NCBI GenBank assembly: GCA_016210825.1
Contig: JACQTM010000097.1
Span: 1-7,315 of the forward strand
DNA length: 7,315 nt
Direction of reading: 5' to 3'
Source of the DNA: Hyphomicrobiales bacterium
GTDB lineage: Bacteria > Pseudomonadota > Alphaproteobacteria > Rhizobiales > Xanthobacteraceae
Shown: positions 1-5,718 of the stretch, piece by piece
How positions within the stretch are numbered: the stretch's first letter is position 1
How the letters are laid out: every line of letters begins with the position of its first letter
Position numbers and translations under genes: made by a program
The notes under the pieces: generated by a model
Told to the model about the DNA's origin: nothing
The model's database searches: none
What the model saw: only the letters and a program-made list of their open reading frames with translations

Positions 1-157
1 GGAGAGCAGTCCCCGCCGGCTAAAACGCTTGGAAATCCAGTTTGCGACGTTCAATCCGCGCATACCCGTCTCCGCGAAAATATTCCCAACGCGCTGGAAT
101 TTAATGCAATTGCAAATTATTTGCAACAAAGGCAAATGATGCCAATCAAAGAAGGAC
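1..157. other. mntH upstream region and left window edge
   Basis: This stretch has no gene I can support. One + frame is open from the left edge to 435 and a second from the edge to 139, while the third stops at 21-23. None gives a recognisable protein, so an upstream gene may end here, but that cannot be decided. The second half is AT-richer than the flanking coding DNA and holds the palindromic operator described separately. I found no convincing -35/-10 pair; if the operator works as expected, the promoter should overlap roughly 80-130. Confidence 0.5.
105..126 (+). promoter_or_regulatory. Putative Mur/Fur-type manganese operator of mntH
   Basis: Positions 110-126 form a perfect palindrome: TTGCAAAT, one central T, ATTTGCAA. 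It fits the TGC-N9-GCA pattern (111-125) known for alphaproteobacterial Fur and Mur sites. A second perfect palindrome, TGCAATTGCA (105-114), overlaps its left arm, and a further half-site-like GGCAAAT lies at 131-137. In rhizobia the Fur homologue Mur represses mntH or sitABCD when manganese is sufficient, so a site here fits the gene downstream. The palindrome is seen directly; assigning it to Mur rather than Fur or MntR is inference. Confidence 0.7.
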
Positions 158-1540
158 TTGGCTCCAAGCGGTACGACTACAGCGTCAACAGGAAAGGGCG
201 CAATCTTGCATTACGGAGTGGGTTGGCGGCGCGACCGCGGCCGGCCTTCGCTGTCGGAAGTATTCGGCTCGATCGCGACGCGACCAAGCGGGCCGATCTG
301 GAAGAAGCTCGTTGCCTTTCTCGGCCCCGGCTATCTTGTTGCAACCGGCTACATGGATCCTGGCAATTGGGCGACCTCTCTCGCCGGCGGCTCCAAGTTC
401 GGCTATGCGCTGCTGACCATCGCGCTGCTTTCTAACGTGATGGCGATCCTGTTGCAGGCGCTTTGCGCCCGGCTCGGCATCGCCACCGGACGCGACCTCG
501 CGCAGGCCTGCCGTGACGCCTTCCCGCGAGTGATCTCCTTTCCACTTTGGCTTCTGGCGGAACTTTCGATCTGCGCTACCGATCTCGCCGAGGTCATCGG
601 CACCGCCATTGGCCTCAATTTATTGTTTGGTATTCCGCTCGAGATTGGCGTGCTCATCACAGCAGCCGACGTGTTCCTGATCTTATGGCTGCAAAATATC
701 GGCTTTCGCTGGATCGAAGCGCTGATCGTGGCATTGCTAGGCGTAATCACTGTCAGTTTTACGGTGCAAATTTTGCTGGCCGATCCGCAATGGGGCGCGG
801 TGGTCCGCGGCTTCGCGCCAACCACCGAGATCGTCACCAATCCCGATATGCTCTATCTCGCGCTCGGCATTCTCGGCGCCACCGTGATGCCACACAACCT
901 CTATCTGCATTCGGGTGTGGTACAGACGCGCCGCTTTGGCGAGTCGCTTGGGGACAAACGCGAGGCAATCAATCTCGCCACGATCGATTCCACGATCGCA
1001 TTGATGTTCGCACTCTTGATCAATGCGTCGATTCTCATTCTTGCTGCCGCGACTTTCAACAAGGTGGGTCAGACCAATGTCTCCGAGCTCGGCGAGGTAC
1101 ATTCGCTGATCGCGCCATTGCTCGGCTCGGCGATGGCGCCGACGCTGTTCGGCATCGCCTTGCTCTGCTGTGGCATCAATTCCACGGTGACTGCAACACT
1201 CTCCGGTCAAATTGTGATGGAGGGCTTCCTCGACATCCGACTGCCGGCCTGGGCGCGGCGCATGATCACGCGCGGCATTGCCATCGTACCGGCGGCGGCC
1301 GTGACTATCTGGTATGGGGAGGGCGGCACCGCCAAGCTGCTGATTTTGAGTCAGGTATTGCTCAGCCTTCAGCTTCCCTTCGCCATCGTGCCACTGGTGA
1401 TGTTCACAGCGGATCGAAATAAGATGGGCGCGCTAATCGCGCCGCGTTGGGTAACACTGCTCGCCGCGATTACGGCCATCACTGTGATCGTGCTTAACGT
1501 CAAATTGCTTGTCGATTTTGCAATCGGATCGGGCTCTTGA
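158..1540 (+). CDS. mntH: Nramp family divalent metal transporter MntH (manganese uptake)
   Basis: This inner-membrane, proton-coupled importer takes up Mn2+ and to a lesser degree Fe2+. Counting from the TTG at 158 it has 460 residues, with a hydrophilic N-terminus of about 50 residues followed by hydrophobic segments fitting the usual 11-helix fold. The helix 1 motif DPGNW (67-71) supplies the metal ligands D67 and N70. The helix 6 motif MPHNLYLHS (244-252) supplies M244, with A241 one turn before and the conserved H246 and H251. The start is uncertain. TTG 158 has GAAGGA only one base upstream, which is too close. TTG 206 has GGAAAGGG seven bases upstream and would give 444 residues; GTG 218 is also possible. 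ATG codons at 136 and 139 are in another frame. The Mur-type palindrome just upstream points to manganese control. The gene is convergent with bpt, 49 bp away. Confidence 0.93.
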   Translation: MAPSGTTTASTGKGAILHYGVGWRRDRGRPSLSEVFGSIATRPSGPIWKKLVAFLGPGYLVATGYMDPGNWATSLAGGSKFGYALLTIALLSNVMAILLQALCARLGIATGRDLAQACRDAFPRVISFPLWLLAELSICATDLAEVIGTAIGLNLLFGIPLEIGVLITAADVFLILWLQNIGFRWIEALIVALLGVITVSFTVQILLADPQWGAVVRGFAPTTEIVTNPDMLYLALGILGATVMPHNLYLHSGVVQTRRFGESLGDKREAINLATIDSTIALMFALLINASILILAAATFNKVGQTNVSELGEVHSLIAPLLGSAMAPTLFGIALLCCGINSTVTATLSGQIVMEGFLDIRLPAWARRMITRGIAIVPAAAVTIWYGEGGTAKLLILSQVLLSLQLPFAIVPLVMFTADRNKMGALIAPRWVTLLAAITAITVIVLNVKLLVDFAIGSGS

Positions 1541-1589
1541 TAGCGGCGCCTGTCTCGCTAGACCGCCGGGCTCGGATGGTGCACCAGGT

Positions 1590-2339
1590 TCAGAGTTCAA
1601 CCCGCATCCAACCCTGCGGCATCAACCGCTCCTGCGGCAAGAAGCGGCCCTTGTAGTCCATCTTGCGCGAACCGCGGACCCAATAACCGAGATAGACATA
1701 CGCAAGCCCCATCCGCTGGGCGCGATAGACATGATCGATAATCATGAAGGTGCCGAGTGACCTCACGTCGTCGTCCGGGTCGAAGAATGAATAGACCATT
1801 GAAAGTCCGTCATTGAGTACGTCGGTCAACGCGACGCCAAGCAACGTGCCCGTGCGATGCCCATTGCCATTACCGCCGGGCTGTAGTTGTCGATATTCGA
1901 CGAGCCTGGTATCGACGTGGCTGTCCTCGACCATCATGGCGTAGTCGAGCACTGTCATGTCGGCCATACCGCCGTCACGGTGGCGGGCATCGAGATAGGC
2001 ACGGAACACCGAATATTGCTCGGATGTCGGGGTCGCCGAGCGCATCTCGGCGACGACGTCGTCGTTGCGCTCGCTGATGCGGCGCATGTTACGCGACGGG
2101 CGAAATTCTTCCGCCACCACGCGTACCGAGATACAGGCCCGGCAACTTTCGCAGGCGGGCCGGTATGCGATCGATTGGCTGCGGCGAAAGCCGCCGTGGG
2201 TGAGCAGATCGTTTAGCCCGCCAGCGCGTTCACCGACAAGGTGCGTAAACACCTTGCGTTCCTCCTTGCCCGGCAGATAGGGGCAAGGTGACGGTGAGGT
2301 CAGGTAGAATTGCGGCGTATCGCGTGAATGCTGAGTCAT
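1590..2339 (-). CDS. bpt: Bacterial aspartate/glutamate leucyltransferase (arginyltransferase family)
   Basis: This cytoplasmic aminoacyl-tRNA-protein transferase joins an amino acid, usually leucine in bacterial Bpt, to N-terminal Asp or Glu and so marks proteins for ClpS/ClpAP degradation (EC 2.3.2.29). The product has 249 residues, normal for the family. The N-terminal domain shows CPYLPGKEERKVFTHL (from residue 19) and the cysteine cluster CESCRACISVRV (63-74). The C-terminal GNAT-like domain ends in the conserved YVYLGYWVRGSRKMDYK stretch (214-230). Residues 153-164 are a Gly/Asn-rich loop that looks like a local expansion. I chose ATG 2339 because the family starts close to the FYLTSPSPCPYLPG motif and GGAAAAG lies just upstream; a GTG at 2369 would add ten atypical residues. 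It lies 62 bp after the RDD gene on the same strand and is probably co-transcribed with it. Leucyl versus arginyl specificity cannot be read from the sequence alone. Confidence 0.92.
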   Translation of the reverse strand: MTQHSRDTPQFYLTSPSPCPYLPGKEERKVFTHLVGERAGGLNDLLTHGGFRRSQSIAYRPACESCRACISVRVVAEEFRPSRNMRRISERNDDVVAEMRSATPTSEQYSVFRAYLDARHRDGGMADMTVLDYAMMVEDSHVDTRLVEYRQLQPGGNGNGHRTGTLLGVALTDVLNDGLSMVYSFFDPDDDVRSLGTFMIIDHVYRAQRMGLAYVYLGYWVRGSRKMDYKGRFLPQERLMPQGWMRVEL

Positions 2340-2401
2340 CGGCTTTTCCAGCGCCCAGAATGTCTCCACGCAAGGCTGACGTCAAAGGTCATTGACGCGA
2401 C

Positions 2402-2944
2402 TCAGCCGCCCGGCCGGTATGCGGCGCGTAAAATCCGTGCCCGTACCTCGTTGTTAATCACAATCGTACCCACAGCCATGTCGTGCAGCAATCGGCGGCG
2501 CTCGTTGAAGAAGCAAACCAAGAGAATCAGCGGTGTAAGCGCCGACAACGATACCCAGAATGCAACCGCATGAACCGCGCCGAGCACGAAATAAGCCGGC
2601 GCGCCATACCAGGTCCGCATCTCAAGATCCATTACGCGCATACCGAGTGTTGCCGAACGCGGGCTTCCGAAGCACAGACCGTAGTAAACGAGCGCCCAGA
2701 ACACAGATGCCGCCGGCAACAATCCATAAAGAATAAAGCCGAGCCCAAGTGTGACGACGCCGATGGCGAAGATGAAGATCGCCATGAAAATGACAGGGAT
2801 TGCGATGATCACAAGGTCGATGACAAACGCGACCACACGGCGTGCGGGTACACCGTCGAATAATTCAGGGTTAGCCGCCGGCTCATAAGCGTGCGGCTTC
2901 ATCTCAAACGAAGTTCCGACTTTGTGCGGATCGCTCTCAGACAT
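2402..2944 (-). CDS. RDD family membrane protein
   Basis: This is a small integral membrane protein of 180 residues counted from the ATG at 2944. A charged N-terminus of about 35 residues precedes the RDD domain, which starts at GVPARRVVAFVIDL (31-44), with the conserved Arg and the Asp of helix 1. Hydrophobic segments lie near 38-62, 64-92 and 115-145. The conserved loop SATLGMRVMDLE (97-108) and the end RRRLLHDMAVGTIVI (149-163) are typical of the family. Function is not established for most RDD proteins; some have been linked to ion or proton transport, and nothing here narrows it. The start is uncertain: ATG 2998 would add 18 residues and ATG 2902 would remove 14, and none of the three has a strong Shine-Dalgarno sequence. 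It lies 62 bp upstream of bpt on the same strand. Confidence 0.88.
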   Translation of the reverse strand: MSESDPHKVGTSFEMKPHAYEPAANPELFDGVPARRVVAFVIDLVIIAIPVIFMAIFIFAIGVVTLGLGFILYGLLPAASVFWALVYYGLCFGSPRSATLGMRVMDLEMRTWYGAPAYFVLGAVHAVAFWVSLSALTPLILLVCFFNERRRLLHDMAVGTIVINNEVRARILRAAYRPGG

Positions 2945-3238
2945 GGCGATGAACGTACAACTTGACCGGCGCGATTCAAGGGGGCGCGGATGCCGCATTG
3001 ACACGATGGGAGAACACGCGAACTCGCGCTAGACTATAGGCCATAATCGGCGTGGTGCGTTTCCTGGTCGTTGCCGCCATTTTTTCGCATTCGGCTTGCG
3101 TCAGTCCGCTCAACTTCGAGCAGCTCGAAAATTGTGGTGTTCGCGCTGCTTGTGGTCTTGTTTGTGCTGAGACCCGGTGGTCTGGTCGGGTTGGCGGGCC
3201 CCAGGCCACGCGAAGTCTAAGCAAGGACTCGATCATTG
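2945..3238. other. Divergent intergenic region between the RDD gene and ilvA
   Basis: About 290 bases separate these divergent genes. The right part holds the permease-like remnant described separately. Around 3028-3047 there is an AT-richer patch: TATAGT reads on the - strand at 3038-3033 and CATAAT on the + strand at 3042-3047. Either could be a -10 box, but neither has a good -35 partner at standard spacing. AAGGA at 3223-3227 is the likely ribosome binding site of ilvA. A perfect 15-bp palindrome, TTCGAGC-A-GCTCGAA, lies at 3115-3129 and may be chance within the remnant's serine codons. No terminator or RNA gene is seen. Confidence 0.4.
3047..3220 (+). pseudogene. Possible C-terminal remnant of a branched-chain amino acid ABC permease (LivH/LivM type)
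   Basis: The frame read from 3128 to the TAA at 3218-3220 gives a hydrophobic helix followed by FVLRPGGLVG and a short polar tail. LivH and LivM permeases commonly end this way: a last transmembrane helix, an RPxGLxG motif, and a few charged residues. Read back to 3047 the frame stays open, with a run of serines just before the helix, but it gives no recognisable permease sequence and has no good start. At most about 30-40 residues of a normal ~290-residue permease are visible, so if this reading is right it is a gene fragment. The family call rests on a short motif and is an inference; a chance hydrophobic frame is the alternative. It ends 18 bases before the ilvA start. Confidence 0.4.
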
Positions 3239-4459
3239 ATGGTTACAATCGCCGACATTGAAGCCGCCCGTAGCGTCATTGCGGCGCACGTCGTGCGCAC
3301 GCCTATTTTACCGGCGCCGAAGCTATCGGCGCTGACCGGGGCTACGATTTTCGTTAAATACGAAAATCTCCAAGTCACCAATTCGTTTAAGGATCGCGGT
3401 GCGCTTGTCAAACTCTCATCATTGACATCAGCGGAACGTGCGTGCGGCGTTGTCGCCATGTCTGCTGGCAATCACGCGCAGGCCGTCGCCTATCATGCGG
3501 CACGGCTCGGTATTGCGGCGACAATTGTCATGCCGGTGATCGCGCCCGCGGTAAAAGTGGCTGCTACCCGCGCCTATGGCGCCGAGGTGGTGTTGCATGG
3601 GGAGACGGTCGGCGAGGCACAGCAGCGTGCAGAAGTGCTAATGCGCGAGCGAGGACTCGTGCAGGTTCACCCCTTCGACGACCCGCATATCATTGCTGGC
3701 CAAGGCACCATCGCGCTTGAAATGCTCGATGAAGTGCGCGACCTCGACAGCTTGATCGTGCCGATAGGCGGTGGCGGCTTAATCTCCGGAATTGCCATCG
3801 CGGCGAAAGCGATCAAACCGAACATCGAAATTTTCGGCGTTGAGACCGAGCTGTACCCGTCGATGTGGAACGCGTTGCATGGCGGGAAGAATGCAGCGGG
3901 TGGGCCGACGCTTGCCGAAGGCATCGCGGTGAAGGAGGTACGCGGGATGACGGTGCAGATTGTCCGTAAACTTGTTTCCGAAATTTTTCTCGTCAATGAG
4001 ACCTACCTGGAACGCGCCGTGAATGCATTCGTCACGTTGCAAAAGACCGTCGCCGAGGGCGCAGGCGCTGCGGGTCTTGCCGCGATCCTGGCGCAGCCGG
4101 AATGCTTTCGCGGCAAGCGGATGGGCCTCGTTCTTACCGGTGGCAACATCGATCCGCGTATTCTTGCGTCAATCACCGTCCGAGAGCTTGAACGCGAAGA
4201 TCGCATCGTTGCCTTCCGCCTCGCCATTCCGGACCGGCCGGGCGTGCTTGGCATCATCGCAACAAGGCTTGGCGATCTCGGCGCGAATATTCTCGAAGTC
4301 GATCACAAGCGCCTATTTCTTGATGTGCCGGCAAAGGGTGCACGGCTCGACGTCACCTTGGAGACACGCGACGCGGCGCATGCCAACGAAATCATGTCCG
4401 CGCTGGCCGCCGATGGCTACCGGCCGGTGCGTGTCGAGCCGGGCGATGCGATGGAATGA
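3239..4459 (+). CDS. ilvA: Threonine ammonia-lyase (PLP-dependent, with C-terminal ACT domain)
   Basis: The enzyme deaminates threonine to 2-oxobutyrate and ammonia, the first committed step towards isoleucine (EC 4.3.1.19). It has 406 residues from ATG 3239. The fold-type II PLP domain shows NSFKDRGA, with the Schiff-base lysine K51, then SAGNHAQ (75-81), the phosphate-binding GGGGL (177-181) and TGGNID (300-305). A single ACT-like domain covers about 324-400, beginning VAFRLAIPDRPGVLG. This is the medium-length form with one regulatory domain, shorter than E. coli IlvA with two, so a catabolic TdcB-like role cannot be excluded. A TTG three bases upstream (3236) lies eight bases from AAGGA (3223-3227), while ATG 3239 lies eleven bases away; the two starts differ by one residue. 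The motif before the lysine reads TNSFK rather than the commoner TGSFK. It ends 3 bp from the convergent hemB. Confidence 0.93.
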   Translation: MVTIADIEAARSVIAAHVVRTPILPAPKLSALTGATIFVKYENLQVTNSFKDRGALVKLSSLTSAERACGVVAMSAGNHAQAVAYHAARLGIAATIVMPVIAPAVKVAATRAYGAEVVLHGETVGEAQQRAEVLMRERGLVQVHPFDDPHIIAGQGTIALEMLDEVRDLDSLIVPIGGGGLISGIAIAAKAIKPNIEIFGVETELYPSMWNALHGGKNAAGGPTLAEGIAVKEVRGMTVQIVRKLVSEIFLVNETYLERAVNAFVTLQKTVAEGAGAAGLAAILAQPECFRGKRMGLVLTGGNIDPRILASITVRELEREDRIVAFRLAIPDRPGVLGIIATRLGDLGANILEVDHKRLFLDVPAKGARLDVTLETRDAAHANEIMSALAADGYRPVRVEPGDAME

Positions 4460-4462
4460 GAC

Positions 4463-5533
4463 TCAACCGTTTTTCAGACGCTCCGCCACGCGCGGCGCAA
4501 AGTAGGTCAGCACGCCGTCGGCGCCGGCGCGCTTGAACGCGATCAGGCTCTCCATCATTGCGGGCTCGCCGTCGAGCCAGCCGTTCTGCACCGCGGCCAT
4601 TAGCATCGAGTATTCGCCGGACACCTGATAGGCGAAGGTCGGCATGCGAAACGCATCTTTGACGCGGGCGAGGATGTCGAGATATGGCATGCCCGGCTTC
4701 ACCATCACCATGTCGGCGCCTTCCTCGATATCAAGGGCGACCTCGCGCAAAGCTTCGTCGGTATTGGCTGGGTCCATTTGATAGGTGCGCTTGTCTCCGG
4801 TCAGCGTCTTGGCGGAGCCGACAGCGTCGCGGAAGGGACCGTAAAAGGCGGAGGCGTATTTCGCCGCATAGGCCATGATCGCGACTTGCGTGAAACCGTC
4901 GCGGTCGAGCGCCGCGCGGATCGCGCCGATGCGGCCATCCATCATATCCGATGGCGCGATGATGTCGCAGCCGGACGCGGCCTGAACGAGCGCTTGCTTG
5001 ACCAACACCGCGACGGTCTCATCGTTGATGATTTCACCGGCGCGGAGCAGGCCGTCATGGCCGTGGCTGGTGTAAGGATCAAGCGCCACATCGCATAGTA
5101 ATCCGACTTCCGGCACTTCCTTCTTAATGGCGCGGATGGTGCGGCAGACGAGATTGTCGGGATTGAGTGCTTCGTTACCGTCCTCGTCCCGCGCTTTCGG
5201 ATCGGTATAGGGGAAGAGGGCAATACAGGGGATCGTGAGCTTCGCCGCGCGTTCGGCCTCGCGCACGGCTTCGTCGGTGGATAGGCGCTCGACGCCGGGC
5301 ATCGACTCCACCGCGATACGCTTCCTTTCACCGTCAACCAGAAATAGCGGCCAGATCAGGTCGTCGGTCGTGAACACGCTTTCGCGTACCAACCGTCTGA
5401 TCCAATCGGCACGGCGTAGCCGGCGCGGCCGCGACGTCAGGTCGAGGGCGTCGCCTTGGGCAGGCGACGCCTTGGCATCCACGGGCACGAACTTGGTCGT
5501 ACTCTCGATCGGGCGGCCGTATTTAATCGCCAT
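4463..5533 (-). CDS. hemB: Porphobilinogen synthase (delta-aminolevulinic acid dehydratase)
   Basis: This cytoplasmic enzyme condenses two 5-aminolevulinate molecules to porphobilinogen in heme and tetrapyrrole synthesis (EC 4.2.1.24). It has 356 residues from ATG 5533. The two active-site lysines are K225 (MAYAAKYASAFYGPF) and K279 (MVMVKPGMPYLD). At the metal site the sequence is DVALDPYTSHGHDG (148-161): the three cysteines that bind catalytic zinc in the E. coli enzyme are replaced by A150, D152 and D160, as in magnesium-dependent HemB of Pseudomonas and Bradyrhizobium. I chose ATG 5533 because the N-terminus MAIKYGRP is, as I recall, shared by rhizobial HemB. ATG 5554 and 5560 would add up to nine residues encoded partly by a repeat. 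No clear Shine-Dalgarno sequence precedes any of the three starts. It is convergent with ilvA and divergent from the acyl-CoA dehydrogenase. Confidence 0.96.
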   Translation of the reverse strand: MAIKYGRPIESTTKFVPVDAKASPAQGDALDLTSRPRRLRRADWIRRLVRESVFTTDDLIWPLFLVDGERKRIAVESMPGVERLSTDEAVREAERAAKLTIPCIALFPYTDPKARDEDGNEALNPDNLVCRTIRAIKKEVPEVGLLCDVALDPYTSHGHDGLLRAGEIINDETVAVLVKQALVQAASGCDIIAPSDMMDGRIGAIRAALDRDGFTQVAIMAYAAKYASAFYGPFRDAVGSAKTLTGDKRTYQMDPANTDEALREVALDIEEGADMVMVKPGMPYLDILARVKDAFRMPTFAYQVSGEYSMLMAAVQNGWLDGEPAMMESLIAFKRAGADGVLTYFAPRVAERLKNG

Positions 5534-5554
5534 AGGGGGTTTTTTACCCAACAT

Positions 5555-5586
5555 CGTCATTGCCGGGCTTGACCCGGCAATCCATC
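5555..5586. repeat. Rhizobial-type interspersed inverted repeat in the hemB leader
   Basis: Positions 5559-5581 form a perfect 9-bp inverted repeat, ATTGCCGGG - CTTGA - CCCGGCAAT, flanked by CGTC on the left and CCATC on the right. This unit looks like a small repetitive element that I recall occurring many times between genes in Bradyrhizobium, Rhodopseudomonas and relatives; only one copy is visible here, so the repeat status comes from memory. Transcribed on the hemB strand it would form a stable GC-rich hairpin in the 5' leader, about 26 nt before the hemB start codon. It has no T-run and is not a typical rho-independent terminator. Confidence 0.65.
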
Positions 5587-5622
5587 TTCTGCTGTCAAAT
5601 CTTTTGGTGCCGGATGGACCTT

Positions 5623-5650
5623 TCCGAATTCAGGTATACCCGAATTTGGA
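5623..5650. promoter_or_regulatory. 28-bp imperfect palindrome upstream of the acyl-CoA dehydrogenase gene
   Basis: The two 14-base halves, TCCGAATTCAGGTA and TACCCGAATTTGGA, are reverse complements at 12 of 14 positions, and the centre is GGTATACC. Length and symmetry suit a dimeric regulator, and the site lies 69-96 bp before the dehydrogenase start codon in a divergent promoter region. I do not recognise it as a site of a named regulator. It could also be part of another repeat family. Confidence 0.4.
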
Positions 5651-5662
5651 CGCTATTTGTAC

Positions 5663-5688
5663 TGCAGGTCGGATAGATCCGACCTGCA
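5663..5688. promoter_or_regulatory. Perfect 12-bp-arm palindrome just upstream of the acyl-CoA dehydrogenase gene
   Basis: The arms TGCAGGTCGGAT (5663-5674) and ATCCGACCTGCA (5677-5688) are exact reverse complements separated by AG. The element ends 30 bases before the ATG at 5719, so it is either an operator over the promoter or early leader, or a hairpin in the 5' UTR. A TTGGAC hexamer at 5646-5651 could be a -35 box whose -10 would fall in the left arm, but no good -10 is visible. A shortened relic of a rhizobial repeat with GTCGGAT/ATCCGAC ends is another possibility. Confidence 0.45.
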
Positions 5689-5718
5689 TGTCAAGCGCCG
5701 GGGGCGACAGAAAAGAAA

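Noticed and set aside
121..435. Open + frame of about 104 codons overlapping the start of mntH
   Set aside because: After about 250 it is a shadow of the conserved MntH frame, with an arginine/cysteine-rich, non-protein-like composition. Its ATG region is kept only as part of the mntH start question.
547..1422. Long + ORF inside mntH and other long ORFs antisense to mntH, bpt, ilvA, hemB and the dehydrogenase gene
   Set aside because: These are frame shadows of GC-rich genes. Their translations are rich in Arg, His and Ser, show no family motif, and overlap strongly supported genes.
1541..1589. Terminator between the convergent genes mntH and bpt
   Set aside because: Only a 5-bp TAGCG/CGCTA stem with a 10-base loop and no T-run is present.
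2998..3003. Consensus TTGACA as a -35 box for ilvA on +
   Set aside because: No -10-like hexamer lies 16-18 bp downstream; the next AT-rich boxes begin more than 30 bp away.
3115..3129. Perfect 15-bp palindrome TTCGAGC-A-GCTCGAA as an ilvA operator
   Set aside because: It falls within the serine-run codons of the putative permease remnant, is more than 100 bp from the ilvA start, and has no adjacent promoter; chance is as likely.
3052..3261. Possible small lipoprotein-like ORF on + (GTG start, a Cys after a hydrophobic stretch)
   Set aside because: It has no ribosome binding site, the residues before the Cys (HSA) do not fit a lipobox, and it overlaps the ilvA start. The permease-like frame explains this stretch better.
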